A stretch of 64,000 nt of DNA, taken from contig NZ_CP117812.1 in the NCBI RefSeq assembly GCF_028728065.1, positions 2,294,001-2,358,000 on the forward strand, given 5' to 3'. Shown piece by piece: positions 53,244 to 62,278 of this stretch; position 1 is the stretch's first letter; the number at the start of each line of letters is the position of its first letter. The notes below the pieces were generated by a model. It saw nothing but the letters and a program-made list of their open reading frames with translations. It searched no databases and was not told where the DNA came from. This DNA comes from Lentisphaera profundi (GTDB taxonomy: Bacteria; Verrucomicrobiota; Lentisphaeria; Lentisphaerales; Lentisphaeraceae). Position numbers and translations under genes: made by a program.

Positions 53244-54731
53244 ATGCTATATTATTTCATGACTAAAACTATCTCAGACCTCACCAAAAAAGTTGTGTTT
53301 TTAGAAGAGGAAAACACCTATCTAAAAGCCCAGCTGTATGGTCGTAAAAAAGAGACTGTAGTCTTTGATAACTCAGATACTTTTCCTGAGTGGACTGAAT
53401 ACCTTAAGGATCTGGGCGATTCAAATTCACCAGAAAGAGATGAAGAACCCAAAGTAAATACCCTAAAAAAGAAGAAGAAACGCAAGCCCTTTACGCATTT
53501 CAATTTCCCTGAGAATGCTGAACGCGAAATTAAAATCATTGATTTGCCCGAAGATGAAAAAGTTGATCCCATAACTGGTGTAGAACTGAAACTCATGGGA
53601 TTCGATACATCAGAAAAACTTGTTTATGTTCATGGTCGTTACAAAGTCATAGAGACTCGTGTACGTAAATACAATATTCCAAATAAGCCCAAGGCAGGAG
53701 TTATCTCCGCTCTAGTTCCCAGCCATCCGATAACAGGCTGTCGTGCTGATGTGAGCTTGTTGTCACATATACTCATTTCAAAATATGCCGACCATTTACC
53801 TCTTTATCGTATCGAAGAGCAATTCAAACGAGATGGACTTACTATTGCGCGACAAACGCTTTCCAACTGGGTTCTCCAGTTAGGAAAAACTCTCCAACCT
53901 TTAGGTGATTTATTACGAGATCAAATTTTAAACTCATCAAGAGTTTTTACAGATGACAGCCCTGTTAAGCTTCAAACAAAAGGTAAAGGTAAGCTTCAAG
54001 AAGGTCGGATTTGGGTTTATGTCGGCGGCGATGGTCCAGACCCTCCTCTCGTTTGGTTCGAATTCACCAAAGACCGTTCACACTCCCATACATTAGATCG
54101 AATGAAAGACTTTCAAGGAGTTTTTCATGCCGATGCTTTTGCTGCGTATGAAAAAATGGATAAGCTTGATGGTATCGATTGGCAGGCTTGCTGGGCTCAT
54201 GCCAGGCGTAAGTTTTTTGACACACCCAATCCAAACGAATTCTGTAAACAAGTGCTTATTTTGATGGATAAGCTCTTTGAACTCGAACAGGATGCTTGGG
54301 CGCTTGGTACTTCGGCAAAGCGACAGAGCTTTCGCAATAGGAAAACAAAGCCTTTTGTTGAAGCTCTATTAAAGACGATTCAAGATCATTACTACAAAGC
54401 ATGTGAGCCCAAAGGCAAACTCAAAACGGCAATGGAGTACCTACTTAAACGGCAAGAAGCATTTAAAGCTTTTCTTGCTTATCCGGATGCTCGCATAGAT
54501 AACAATGTGAGTGAACGCGCTATTCGTCCGCTTACTATTGGTAGAAAAAACTGGCTTTTCTTCGGCAGTGAAAAAGGCGGCCAAGCGGCTGCCAATATCA
54601 TCTCCTTAATCCAGACTTGTCGTAAGCTGGGTATCAATCCAAAAGAATACTTAGAGGATGTGCTCAGGAGAATCATTGATCACCCAAAAGAAAATTTAAT
54701 GGAACTCCTACCACAAAACTGGAAGAAATAG
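53244..54731 (+). CDS. tnpC: IS66 family transposase TnpC
   Basis: This 495-residue DDE transposase has an N-terminal coiled-coil (KKVVFLEEENTYLKAQLYG). Then come a variant zinc-finger-like region, the helix-turn-helix RDGLTIARQTLSNWVLQLG, and catalytic residues in VFTDDSPVKL, FHADAFAAYEKM and RIDNNVSERAIRPL. The C-terminal IS66 tail NIISLIQTCRKLGINPKEYLEDVLRRI is intact. The start may be the ATG at 53244 or 53259. The frame is complete, so the element may be active. Confidence 0.93.
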   Translation: MLYYFMTKTISDLTKKVVFLEEENTYLKAQLYGRKKETVVFDNSDTFPEWTEYLKDLGDSNSPERDEEPKVNTLKKKKKRKPFTHFNFPENAEREIKIIDLPEDEKVDPITGVELKLMGFDTSEKLVYVHGRYKVIETRVRKYNIPNKPKAGVISALVPSHPITGCRADVSLLSHILISKYADHLPLYRIEEQFKRDGLTIARQTLSNWVLQLGKTLQPLGDLLRDQILNSSRVFTDDSPVKLQTKGKGKLQEGRIWVYVGGDGPDPPLVWFEFTKDRSHSHTLDRMKDFQGVFHADAFAAYEKMDKLDGIDWQACWAHARRKFFDTPNPNEFCKQVLILMDKLFELEQDAWALGTSAKRQSFRNRKTKPFVEALLKTIQDHYYKACEPKGKLKTAMEYLLKRQEAFKAFLAYPDARIDNNVSERAIRPLTIGRKNWLFFGSEKGGQAAANIISLIQTCRKLGINPKEYLEDVLRRIIDHPKENLMELLPQNWKK

Positions 54732-54780
54732 ACTTTTTTTCGAAATAGGCATTCAAATATTCAGCTCAATTGACGCTTAC

Positions 54781-55107
54781 GCTTGTGAATTTAATGGATA
54801 TTATGACAAATGCGGGCGAGACGCCCGCGCTCCCAGCTTATGATCTGCTTTGACAAAATTCTCCAAAAAACCAAAAAGTGCTCTCCTCCAATGAGTTATG
54901 AGGAACTTAATAGCGTTGGGCGGAGAGCCTCCGCGGCCTGGGTAAAAAGCGTTATACCTACGGCATGAATATGATGAATTAGATTTTATAATGCCTCCGG
55001 CGGGCGGAGAGCCTCCGCGGCCTGAATGAAAAGCTTTAAATACTATCAAGTATGCCCCCGCGACCTGGGTGAAAAGCTTTAAATATGCCTCCGACCTGGG
55101 TGAAAAG
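54781..55107. repeat. Dispersed GCGGGCG element and CGGAG-AGC-CTCCG repeats
   Basis: 54781-54788 is the right IS66 target duplication. 54801-54849 repeats the GCGGGCG-AGA-CGCCCGC element found at 52775. From 54915 four degraded units of about 45-60 bp follow, each with a GCCTCCG(CG)GCCTGGGTGAAAAGC core. Two contain the hairpin CGGAG-AGC-CTCCG (54921-54933, 55005-55017). The repeats run into the end of the minus-strand phhB gene. Confidence 0.8.
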
Positions 55108-55434
55108 CTAGGTCAGTAAATTATTGACTTTAGCCGCACAAATAAAATCGTTATCACTAATGCCGTCAATCGCATGAGTCCAGTAATAAATAGTGACATC
55201 CCGAAAACCAACTTCCATCATCGGATGATGATTCTCGCTATGAGAAATCCATGCCACGGCATTGACGAAAGAAATGGCTTGGTAATGATTTTTGAAATCA
55301 AATTTTCGCGATAAACGCAAATCTTTATATTCCCAGCCAGGGATCGTTGATAAATAATCATTTATCACTACTTCACTCAAGGGATCTACTCCGCCTTCAC
55401 AAGCTTTACATTTTTTATCTAACCATTGATTCAT
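55108..55434 (-). CDS. phhB: Pterin-4a-carbinolamine dehydratase
   Basis: This 108-residue enzyme dehydrates 4a-hydroxytetrahydropterin. The active-site histidines are in SHSENHHPMMEVGFRDVTIYYWTHAIDGIS, matching the family's HHP and THxxxG pattern. WEYKDLRLSRKFDFKNHYQAISFVNAVA is the usual first half. An N-terminal CKACEG segment adds two cysteines. No phenylalanine hydroxylase is nearby, so a molybdopterin-related or general pterin role is possible. Confidence 0.92.
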   Translation of the reverse strand: MNQWLDKKCKACEGGVDPLSEVVINDYLSTIPGWEYKDLRLSRKFDFKNHYQAISFVNAVAWISHSENHHPMMEVGFRDVTIYYWTHAIDGISDNDFICAAKVNNLLT

Positions 55435-55543
55435 CTTAAGTCCTCGAGATTTTATTTTAAAAATTAGGCTTTATCCTATGCTCCTTAATGTACACTCTGA
55501 AACGACGCCTCATTTTTATCCTCTATAAAAAAACTATGAATTT

Positions 55544-56569
55544 ATGACTTACCTACGCACTAGCAGCGACTTACTCAAGCATAAGTTAATTGCTGAAGAC
55601 AAAATAGAGGCCATCGAAAAAGTTGCCGAGCAATTTCAAGTTAGCTTGAGCCCCGAAGTCATTAAGGCTTTTGAGCACGAGGAAGTTCGTCAGCAGTACC
55701 TACCGAGTGAAAATGAGCTCAAAATACTACCTGAAGAATTACGCGATCCCATTGGAGACCAAACTTTCACCCCGGTCAAAGGCATCACCCATAGATACCC
55801 CGACCGCGTCTTACTGAAGCCCCTGCATACCTGTAGCGTCTATTGCCGCTTCTGTTTTCGTCGCGAAAAAGTAGGCCAAGCAGATGAGATCTTACGCCAA
55901 GGTGAACTCAAAAAGGCCTTAAATTACATCAAAGATCATAAAGAGATTTGGGAAGTGATTTTAACTGGTGGTGACCCACTAAGCCTCTCAGCAAAAAAAC
56001 TTAGTGCTATTCTCGATGAGCTCGAAGCCATTGAGCATGTGAAAATCATTCGCATTCACACACGCATCCCACTGGTGGCTCCAGAGAAAGTGACGGACGA
56101 GCTCTTAGAAGTTTTGGATCGTGAAAAAGCGACTTACCTGATCTTGCACTGCAATTCCCATAAAGAACTCAGTGATGATGTGAAAAAAGCTATTAAACGC
56201 CTGAGTAAAAGTGGTCTGCCACTGCTCAGTCAAAGTGTCCTCCTCAAAAATATTAATGACTCAACTGAGAAGCTTGAGAAGCTCTTTCGGAGTCTGCTCG
56301 AAATCCGTGTAAAGCCCTACTACCTCCATCATCCCGACTTAGCTCAGGGAACGAGTCATTTTCGTGTGAGCCTCGAAAATGGACGTCAAATCACTGCCGA
56401 TTTGCGCAAGACCTTATCTGGCTTAGCACAGCCACTCTATGTGCTCGACGTCCCAGGAGGCTTGGGTAAAGTTCCTGCGGGCAAAGAATTTATCCAAGAG
56501 AGCGGGAAAGAGGCATGGAAAATCCAGACTATTCATGATACTTTCGTGGATTATCAGGATTATCTCTAG
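55544..56569 (+). CDS. epmB: Lysine 2,3-aminomutase family radical SAM protein (KamA/EpmB)
   Basis: This 341-residue radical SAM enzyme has the iron-sulfur motif CSVYCRFCFRRE (about residues 96-107), a TGGDPLSLSAKKL segment and HTRIPLVAPEKV. The PLP lysine is probably in the C-terminal VPGGLGKVPAGKEFI region, truncated relative to long KamA enzymes. The length matches EpmB, which makes beta-lysine for elongation factor P modification, rather than 415-residue catabolic aminomutases. No epmA or efp lies in the window, so the symbol is tentative. Confidence 0.85.
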   Translation: MTYLRTSSDLLKHKLIAEDKIEAIEKVAEQFQVSLSPEVIKAFEHEEVRQQYLPSENELKILPEELRDPIGDQTFTPVKGITHRYPDRVLLKPLHTCSVYCRFCFRREKVGQADEILRQGELKKALNYIKDHKEIWEVILTGGDPLSLSAKKLSAILDELEAIEHVKIIRIHTRIPLVAPEKVTDELLEVLDREKATYLILHCNSHKELSDDVKKAIKRLSKSGLPLLSQSVLLKNINDSTEKLEKLFRSLLEIRVKPYYLHHPDLAQGTSHFRVSLENGRQITADLRKTLSGLAQPLYVLDVPGGLGKVPAGKEFIQESGKEAWKIQTIHDTFVDYQDYL

Positions 56570-56576
56570 GAAAGAC

Positions 56577-57518
56577 ATGTTAAAAAATACCTTCAGTGAC
56601 GAAGATCACACCCTCATTCTCAAAGCACTTGCCGACGAAACTCGCTTAAGGCTCATTCGTATTTTGCAAAAAGAAGAACTGAATGTTCAGGAAATCTGTG
56701 AGATCACCACCCTACCCCAACCGAAAATATCGCGTCACTTAGCGATCCTGAAAAACTCAAATTTACTCAATGATAGGCGTGATGGCACTCGAATTTTCTA
56801 TACTGCCATTAACTTAAATAAGAGTTGCCCTAGCTTAGCTGAGTATATCAATACACTCGTGGGTTTCGATCATCCCGATTTATCTCGCTTGGAAAAAGTC
56901 ATTCAAAAACGCGCGAAAGAAAGTCGGGCGGTAATGCACGGCCTCGCCGATCAATGGGATGAAGTTATTTCCTCTCTTCATCATCCTGGCGCGGCAGTAT
57001 TTGCCTTGCCAGGCTTTGCGCCTAAGGGAATGAAAATTGCCGATCTCGGTTGTGGTACGGGTTTGCTTCTACCCCTACTTGATCGCTTTGATGGTGAAAT
57101 CTATGCGGTGGATCAGAGTGAAGTGATGCTTGCGAAAGCCCAACAACGGGCCGAAGAAAATAAATTGGGTCAGATAAATTTTGTTCAAAATGACCTCAAC
57201 TCTGGGGAACTTAAGATCCCTCAGTGTGATGCCCTACTCTTGCACTTTGTTATGCACCAAATCCCCAGTCCTCAAAGTTTATTGAAATCGATTGCCAATC
57301 GCTGTGTCGATAAGGGTCGCATCATCATTGTCGATATGAATCGCCACGAAGACGAAAGCACGCGCGAACGCTTTGGCTCTGTATGGTTGGGTTTTGACCA
57401 AGCTCAAGTCGAAGAATGGTTACTGGAAGCAGGATTTAGTCAAATCAATTTCTCTAGCTTGCAAGACAAATCTCAGGCAGGAAAAAATCCCTTCGTCTGC
57501 ATCGCCGTCAAAGAGTAA
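56577..57518 (+). CDS. ArsR-family regulator fused to SAM-dependent methyltransferase
   Basis: This protein of 313 residues has a winged-helix ArsR domain at residues 1-90 (ALADETRLRLIRILQKEELNVQEIC and PQPKISRHLAILKNSNLL). A class I methyltransferase domain follows, with IADLGCGTGLLLPLLDRF, AVDQSEVMLAKAQQ and LLHFVMHQI. Such fusions are widespread but poorly characterised; a link to methionine or arsenic metabolism is suggested for relatives. The ATG at 56577 (after AGGAAAGAC, 8 bp beyond the epmB stop) starts at the domain edge. No arsenical ligand cysteines are visible. Confidence 0.9.
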   Translation: MLKNTFSDEDHTLILKALADETRLRLIRILQKEELNVQEICEITTLPQPKISRHLAILKNSNLLNDRRDGTRIFYTAINLNKSCPSLAEYINTLVGFDHPDLSRLEKVIQKRAKESRAVMHGLADQWDEVISSLHHPGAAVFALPGFAPKGMKIADLGCGTGLLLPLLDRFDGEIYAVDQSEVMLAKAQQRAEENKLGQINFVQNDLNSGELKIPQCDALLLHFVMHQIPSPQSLLKSIANRCVDKGRIIIVDMNRHEDESTRERFGSVWLGFDQAQVEEWLLEAGFSQINFSSLQDKSQAGKNPFVCIAVKE

Positions 57519-57570
57519 CACGATTAGGTAGATGATGCCGTAGATTTATTATCTGGTGCTTCGCACACGA

Positions 57571-57652
57571 GGGAGCTCTGCCCCTCGAGCTCCCCGCAAG
57601 GACCTGCCGGCCCTTAACCCGGCGAATTGAGTACTTCGTACTCACCTTGCGG
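57571..57652. repeat. Structured palindromic element between convergent genes
   Basis: An 8-bp hairpin (GGGAGCTC at 57571, GAGCTCCC at 57587) is followed by a nested structure: CCGCAAGG (57594-57601) pairs with CCTTGCGG (57645-57652). It encloses GCCGG/CCGGC (57606-57623) and GAGTAC-TTC-GTACTC (57629-57643). GTGC-TTC-GCAC lies just upstream at 57556. It may end transcription of both convergent genes; there is no clear U-tract. Confidence 0.75.
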
Positions 57653-57679
57653 CGTTAGATGGGTAATCGTAAAGAATAA

Positions 57680-58372
57680 TTAATAATTGAACTGCTTCTG
57701 CTGCTTACTTTTCACTTGTACAATGTGCTTACTTGGAAATAGGTAAGCCGATAAATGGCCCCCATAAACACAGCCGGTATCGAGTCCCATAATACGTCCG
57801 TATTCACAAACGGACTTTTTAGCCCAGTGACCGTGAATAATTTCTCGCTTACCCGGCTTTAAATAGGCATACTCTTCATACCATGGCGTTAAATCATTTG
57901 CGTGCTTATCTTTAGCAAAAAGTTCTTTCGTCTTTTTGTTGACATAGCGAACCGTAAATAAATCTCTTGCTACCGTATCTTTGATTTTAGCATAGGGAGA
58001 TAAACCGGCGTGGACCGCAATAAAATCTTTTTCCTTTATGTACAGTGGTAAAGACTCTAACCAAGAAAGGATTTCTTTTTTTGAATAGACTGAGTCGGCA
58101 ATGATTTTTTCTCCTTCAGCATACATCTTACACTCACCTACTATGGCTCTCTGAAGCCAGTCCTCATGATTGCCTTTGACCACTTCTAATGTATTAGCAA
58201 TGAAGTAATCTAATACCGCGGCTGACTGAGGACCTTTATTGATTATATCACCCACAGAAATAAGGCGATCTGATACAGGATCATAATTAACTTTTTTTAA
58301 TAAGTCTAGGAACTCAGTATAGCAGCCATGGATATCTCCAACAAAAACCTTTCTTTTCAATTTAACTTCCAT
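57680..58372 (-). CDS. Calcineurin-like metallophosphoesterase (PrpE/ApaH-like)
   Basis: This 230-residue phosphoesterase has the metal motifs GDIHGCYTEF, GDIINKGPQS, GNHEDW and a C-terminal GHWAKK. The second motif reads GDxxNKG rather than GDxxDRG, a variant also seen in dinucleoside-polyphosphate hydrolases. It should hydrolyse phosphomonoesters, phosphoproteins or diadenosine polyphosphates; which one cannot be told. It is divergent from the following secreted-protein gene. Confidence 0.9.
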   Translation of the reverse strand: MEVKLKRKVFVGDIHGCYTEFLDLLKKVNYDPVSDRLISVGDIINKGPQSAAVLDYFIANTLEVVKGNHEDWLQRAIVGECKMYAEGEKIIADSVYSKKEILSWLESLPLYIKEKDFIAVHAGLSPYAKIKDTVARDLFTVRYVNKKTKELFAKDKHANDLTPWYEEYAYLKPGKREIIHGHWAKKSVCEYGRIMGLDTGCVYGGHLSAYLFPSKHIVQVKSKQQKQFNY

Positions 58373-58466
58373 TTATTATTGAATACTCTTTATAGAAAAT
58401 TTGTCTAAACTTGCTATAGTTTCTGATTATAAAAATACATTATTTTGCCATATGGAACAGTTTAAA

Positions 58467-60017
58467 ATGAAAAAAATCTTTTATCTCTTGTGTTTATTAC
58501 TCATAAATTCACTATCTGCTTTGGACTCTGCCGATCTACAGATAATTAAAAATGGCATCAATAATGCTTCTCCTAATTTTGGCAGCCCACAAATAGAATT
58601 ATTCTTAGAAGATAGTTCCCTATCCAGTGAAAGCCTAATCCTTGAACGATTACTCGCGCTCTACCAACTCAAAGATCAAAAATTTGATCCAAATAAATCG
58701 CAACTAAATGAAACTTACCTCGATAAAATAAAGAGCCTAGATAACCCCTCTTTAAATATTGAACTCAAAAAACAGTTTAGACTTTTGGTTATTATAAGTG
58801 CCTCCAATCACGAGCGTAATACAGGTCATACCATCAGCTCTCTAGACCCCATTATTTTCGAGGCTCCTAATACTGAAGTCGTCAATATTGAAGGGACGAA
58901 GTTACCTGAAGAGAGTATCACACAAGGAGAAGATTTAGAAGTAAGTGTTAAACTTATCAATACAGCCTTAAATGACATCGCCGAAAATGAGGCGAGGGGC
59001 TTATACAATTTAGCGAAACTTAGTTTCAAAATAAAAAATCCGATCTTGCAAGGGGCCGTGACTAAAACAACACTGCTCGGTCTCATTAAAAATAAGCATG
59101 CAAAAACGAGCTCGTATCGTGCGGCGGTTGAAAAAAGCATGGGTAAAGAAATGACTGCCTTTGCTTATGGCTCAGACTTTTTCAAAACTTGCCCGACTTG
59201 CTCTGGAGAAGGACAAAACGAAAGCGATTGTCGTTCCTGTGAACAGGGTCAATGCTCCAACAACGCATGCCAAAAGGGTATGGTCATCTATAAAGGCCTG
59301 AGCGCACAAATCGTGCGCAAAGATTGCCCTACATGTAAAGGCACGGGGTCTTGCGCTAAATGTGCTGGTGCAGGAATCATATTCTCCAATTGTCGCTCTT
59401 GTGCTGGCAAGGGCAAAATATTCACATCAGAAAATGCCCCCATTCTCTTTGTGGAATCCCTGAGTCAACTCAGAAACTTAGCCGATGAAATCGCTAAAAA
59501 TCCTAATATGCGTGATCCTGAGCGACTAAGTTCTAGGCCAGAGATGATTCTTCCCGAACTGTCTCAAGAGCTTCCCCGCCTTGAAAATGCGATCACTGAA
59601 AAACCGATGAATAAAAATACTGTTGCTGAAGCCAATAGCTTTGATTTTGATCCTCCTAGTATTGGCAGCAAGGTTGTTGAGGGTAAAACACCGCAGCACT
59701 TAAAGCTTGTTGTTGAAGAATTCTACGATCGTTTAAAAGCTCAACAAAGACAAAATGGCGTCACCTTAGCTTCGCGCATTTATGCCTTAGATAAAGACAA
59801 TAAAGGCAACTTCAAAACAACCCTTTATATTACTGCCACTGACGACCTCCTTAACGATGCTCGCAAACATGATATCCTCATTGGTTTATTTGAATTCTGG
59901 AAAATGCGCTGTGGCTCTAATAGTGTGCTACAGGTTGGCGGTGCATGTATCTTGATTTTAGATGAAGATGATAAAGTTATTGGCGTGGCCAATAGCGCCA
60001 CAGATATTCAAATCTAA
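58467..60017 (+). CDS. Secreted protein with DnaJ-type cysteine-rich domain, function unknown
   Basis: This protein of about 516 residues starts with a signal peptide, MKKIFYLLCLLLINSLSA. I chose the ATG at 58467 because an upstream in-frame start at 58401 would bury it. Residues about 230-310 contain five or more CxxC pairs (CPTCSGEG, CRSC, CPTCKGTG, CAKCAGAG, CRSCAGKG), a pattern like the zinc-binding centre of DnaJ. The C-terminal domain (about 400-516) is mixed alpha/beta without known motifs. No J-domain is present. It may be periplasmic or outer-membrane-associated, with a structural zinc or thiol role. I do not recognise a family. Confidence 0.7.
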   Translation: MKKIFYLLCLLLINSLSALDSADLQIIKNGINNASPNFGSPQIELFLEDSSLSSESLILERLLALYQLKDQKFDPNKSQLNETYLDKIKSLDNPSLNIELKKQFRLLVIISASNHERNTGHTISSLDPIIFEAPNTEVVNIEGTKLPEESITQGEDLEVSVKLINTALNDIAENEARGLYNLAKLSFKIKNPILQGAVTKTTLLGLIKNKHAKTSSYRAAVEKSMGKEMTAFAYGSDFFKTCPTCSGEGQNESDCRSCEQGQCSNNACQKGMVIYKGLSAQIVRKDCPTCKGTGSCAKCAGAGIIFSNCRSCAGKGKIFTSENAPILFVESLSQLRNLADEIAKNPNMRDPERLSSRPEMILPELSQELPRLENAITEKPMNKNTVAEANSFDFDPPSIGSKVVEGKTPQHLKLVVEEFYDRLKAQQRQNGVTLASRIYALDKDNKGNFKTTLYITATDDLLNDARKHDILIGLFEFWKMRCGSNSVLQVGGACILILDEDDKVIGVANSATDIQI

Positions 60018-60189
60018 AATATTGTATTGACTCAATGGTGGACAAGGCACGATAAATTCGCCCTCTTGGCCCCAGATGCAAAAAAATTTGCTTTTGTCGA
60101 ATCCCTAAGGAAAAAGCAATAAAGATGACAACTTGATTCGAACTATTGATGCAACCCACTATAATGGTCGCAATTAAACTAGGAATATC

Positions 60190-60474
60190 ATGAAAAAAAC
60201 TTTTCAACTTGCTCACCCAAAAATTAAGTATCCACGCATGATTGAAGCGATTAAAGCTGACATCAGAAAATACCTCAAACGCAATCGCCGTAAGACTTTA
60301 CCTGAGGGTTTCGACTTCTGGGACTTTGATTGTAAGTTTGGCGCTATCGAAAGTGATGCCGAAAAAGTTCACCTTACAGAAATTGATAAGCATATCAATC
60401 AAGCTGAAAAAGATGAACTTCAATCATTCTACGTCGAAATTATTGGCCGCGCTGCCAAGCGTCAAAAAAAGTAG
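60190..60474 (+). CDS. DUF6172-like small basic protein
   Basis: This 94-residue protein is basic and compact: MKKTFQLAHPKIKYPRMIEA, KYLKRNRRKTLPEGFDFWDFDCKFG, and a C-terminal Lys/Arg tail. The PEGFDFWDFDC segment resembles what I recall as DUF6172. AGGAATATC gives a ribosome-binding site. Its stop is 3 bp from the convergent gene's stop. Function is unknown; RNA or DNA binding would fit the charge. Confidence 0.65.
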   Translation: MKKTFQLAHPKIKYPRMIEAIKADIRKYLKRNRRKTLPEGFDFWDFDCKFGAIESDAEKVHLTEIDKHINQAEKDELQSFYVEIIGRAAKRQKK

Positions 60475-60477
60475 ATC

Positions 60478-61278
60478 TTAGAGATTTAAAACAAAGAAAA
60501 AGCGACCTTGAATCATGTGCATCATTCGCGCCAATGATTCTGGTCGATGCATCCAGCGCACCACTTCTTCGATTGAATAGTGACGGATTTCTATCCAGTG
60601 CCCTGCGGCATCCATTAAAGCTAAGTCCCGAGACATTTTTTCTAATTGTTTAGGGACGGGTTCTAAATCATGGCAAAGTCGATGCATAAACTCGGCCCAA
60701 GCCTCTTGATCATGAAGCGCTTCTTCCAAGCAGAGTTCGACGCCAATCAAATCCAAGAGTAAATGCTGGCGAATGGAATCGCCCCATTGAATTTGTTTGA
60801 TTGAGCCTGACAAAGGCACTAAATGTAAATCTTTGAGTCTTTGTTGGATTTTCGGCTCGAGAGCCTTCAGCCTCATCTTATGTGCGGCATGATCCATCGC
60901 TACATCAAATAAATGCACAAAGCGTTCACGCTTATGGGCATGCCACCACGCGGCTTCTTGCTTAGATCGCAAAAGGTCTACCGCCATTTGGAATTCACTT
61001 CCTTTCTCTTTTAAGTCATTAACATTTTCAGTTATAAACTTAAAAAAATCATAGCGAATGAGCTCGGCACTAGGAATTAATGTGGGCATACCAGTAAGTT
61101 TTGGTAAACCACTGCGAGCATTATCTGCTTTCGCAAATTTTTGTTTATCCTGAGCTTCGGTTTTCCAACATTCTTTACAGAGTCGAGCTTGATGAAATTT
61201 TTTCATGCGAGAGAACTGGCCATTGGCAATTTGATAAGTTTCGATATGCCCACAGCTATGTTTAATTTCTCTCAACAT
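60478..61278 (-). CDS. Hypothetical protein with N-terminal Cys/His cluster
   Basis: This 266-residue protein begins MLREIKHSCGHIETYQIANG, with a CxH and then CKECW, which could bind one zinc ion. The rest is mostly helical and rich in Trp, His and Lys, without membrane segments or known catalytic motifs. It ends in a hydrophobic strand (MIQGRFFFVLNL). It lies 13 bp downstream of the RluA-type gene in the same direction as rluA, yicC and ruvB, so it may be cotranscribed. I do not recognise it. Confidence 0.55.
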   Translation of the reverse strand: MLREIKHSCGHIETYQIANGQFSRMKKFHQARLCKECWKTEAQDKQKFAKADNARSGLPKLTGMPTLIPSAELIRYDFFKFITENVNDLKEKGSEFQMAVDLLRSKQEAAWWHAHKRERFVHLFDVAMDHAAHKMRLKALEPKIQQRLKDLHLVPLSGSIKQIQWGDSIRQHLLLDLIGVELCLEEALHDQEAWAEFMHRLCHDLEPVPKQLEKMSRDLALMDAAGHWIEIRHYSIEEVVRWMHRPESLARMMHMIQGRFFFVLNL

Positions 61279-61291
61279 GATTGCACCTAGT

Positions 61292-62278
61292 TTAGCTTAA
61301 TATAAGTTCTTCTAATTCTTTAGGCAAAGAACTTTTAAATACGAGCTCTTCTCCGCTCATGGGGTGTACGAATGACATCAGTGAGCAATGCAAAGCTTGA
61401 CGCCCTACACGCATACGCTTTTTGTCCTCTGCGCTTAGTGCGCCATCAATAAAGGACAAGAAAAATTGTTCATCAAGACCATAAATTTTATCTCCTACTA
61501 AGGGAAAACCCAAAGACAATAAAGTGGCACGAATCTGATGTGTCCTTCCCGTATGTAAACGGCAATGTAAATGGCTTAGTTCTTGCGATCTTCGCAAAAC
61601 AGAGAAATCGGTATGCGCAGAGAATTTGCCATGCTCTTGCCAGTTTTCGTCTTCAGTGAAGGAAAATTTCTTGCGAATTAGACTCGACTCAGCCGGCCCC
61701 ATAAAGCCCTTTGCTACATAATCGTCCCAAAGCACATTGCCTTCCACTACGACATCATATTCTTTCCCAACTTGGCGGCGTTCAAATTGCTTACCCAAAA
61801 CGGATGCCGCTTTAGAATGCCTTGCAACCAGAACTAAGCCCGAAGTCTCGCGATCCAAACGATTCATAATATGAACATTTCCATACTTTTTCACAAGGAA
61901 ATACCACAGCGTATTTTTGAAGAAGCTCCCGGCAGGATGCACGGGGAGGTCACCCGTTTTTTCCACCATCAACATATCTTCATCCTCATAAATAACCTTG
62001 AAATCCGCATCAATTTTGGGCTCCGGAATATTAGTCACATCAAGTGAAACAATATCTCCCGCTTTGAGGATATAATGATGATCGTCAATGGCTTTGCCAT
62101 TGATTTGAGAGCTTCCATCCTGTAAGGACTCAATCCAAACTTCTCGGGATCGATAGGTGAATTTGGTACACAAAAAATCTAAGACTTCATGGCCTTCCGT
62201 TTCTCGAGTAATTTTTTTACGGACAAGTCGAAGCATTTCTTCAATTTCTTCAGCCGTCTTGGGTACTTTACTCGACAT
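61292..62278 (-). CDS. RluA-family pseudouridine synthase with S4-like domain
   Basis: This protein of about 328 residues has an S4-like RNA-binding domain (about residues 15-85) and the catalytic core. The catalytic Asp is in IMNRLDRETSGLVLVARHS. HCRLHTGRTHQIRATLLSLGFPLVGDKIYG is the second family motif. It should convert uridine to pseudouridine in rRNA or tRNA. I prefer ATG at 62278, inside the yicC end; a GTG at 62293 would add five residues. The target site cannot be deduced. Confidence 0.9.
   Translation of the reverse strand: MSSKVPKTAEEIEEMLRLVRKKITRETEGHEVLDFLCTKFTYRSREVWIESLQDGSSQINGKAIDDHHYILKAGDIVSLDVTNIPEPKIDADFKVIYEDEDMLMVEKTGDLPVHPAGSFFKNTLWYFLVKKYGNVHIMNRLDRETSGLVLVARHSKAASVLGKQFERRQVGKEYDVVVEGNVLWDDYVAKGFMGPAESSLIRKKFSFTEDENWQEHGKFSAHTDFSVLRRSQELSHLHCRLHTGRTHQIRATLLSLGFPLVGDKIYGLDEQFFLSFIDGALSAEDKKRMRVGRQALHCSLMSFVHPMSGEELVFKSSLPKELEELILS

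Larger units (their letters stand above)
52828..54780 (+). mobile_element. IS66-family insertion sequence (TnpB + TnpC type)
   Basis: The element is bounded by imperfect inverted repeats, GTAAAGGGCAATTTGAAC on the left and GTAAGCGTCAATTGAGC read inward from the right. The 8-bp target duplication GCTTGTGA is at 52820-52827 and 54781-54788, the length expected for IS66. It encodes TnpB and TnpC; no TnpA frame is present, as in the shorter IS66 subgroup. It inserted between two tandem copies of the GCGGGCG dispersed element. Confidence 0.93.
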
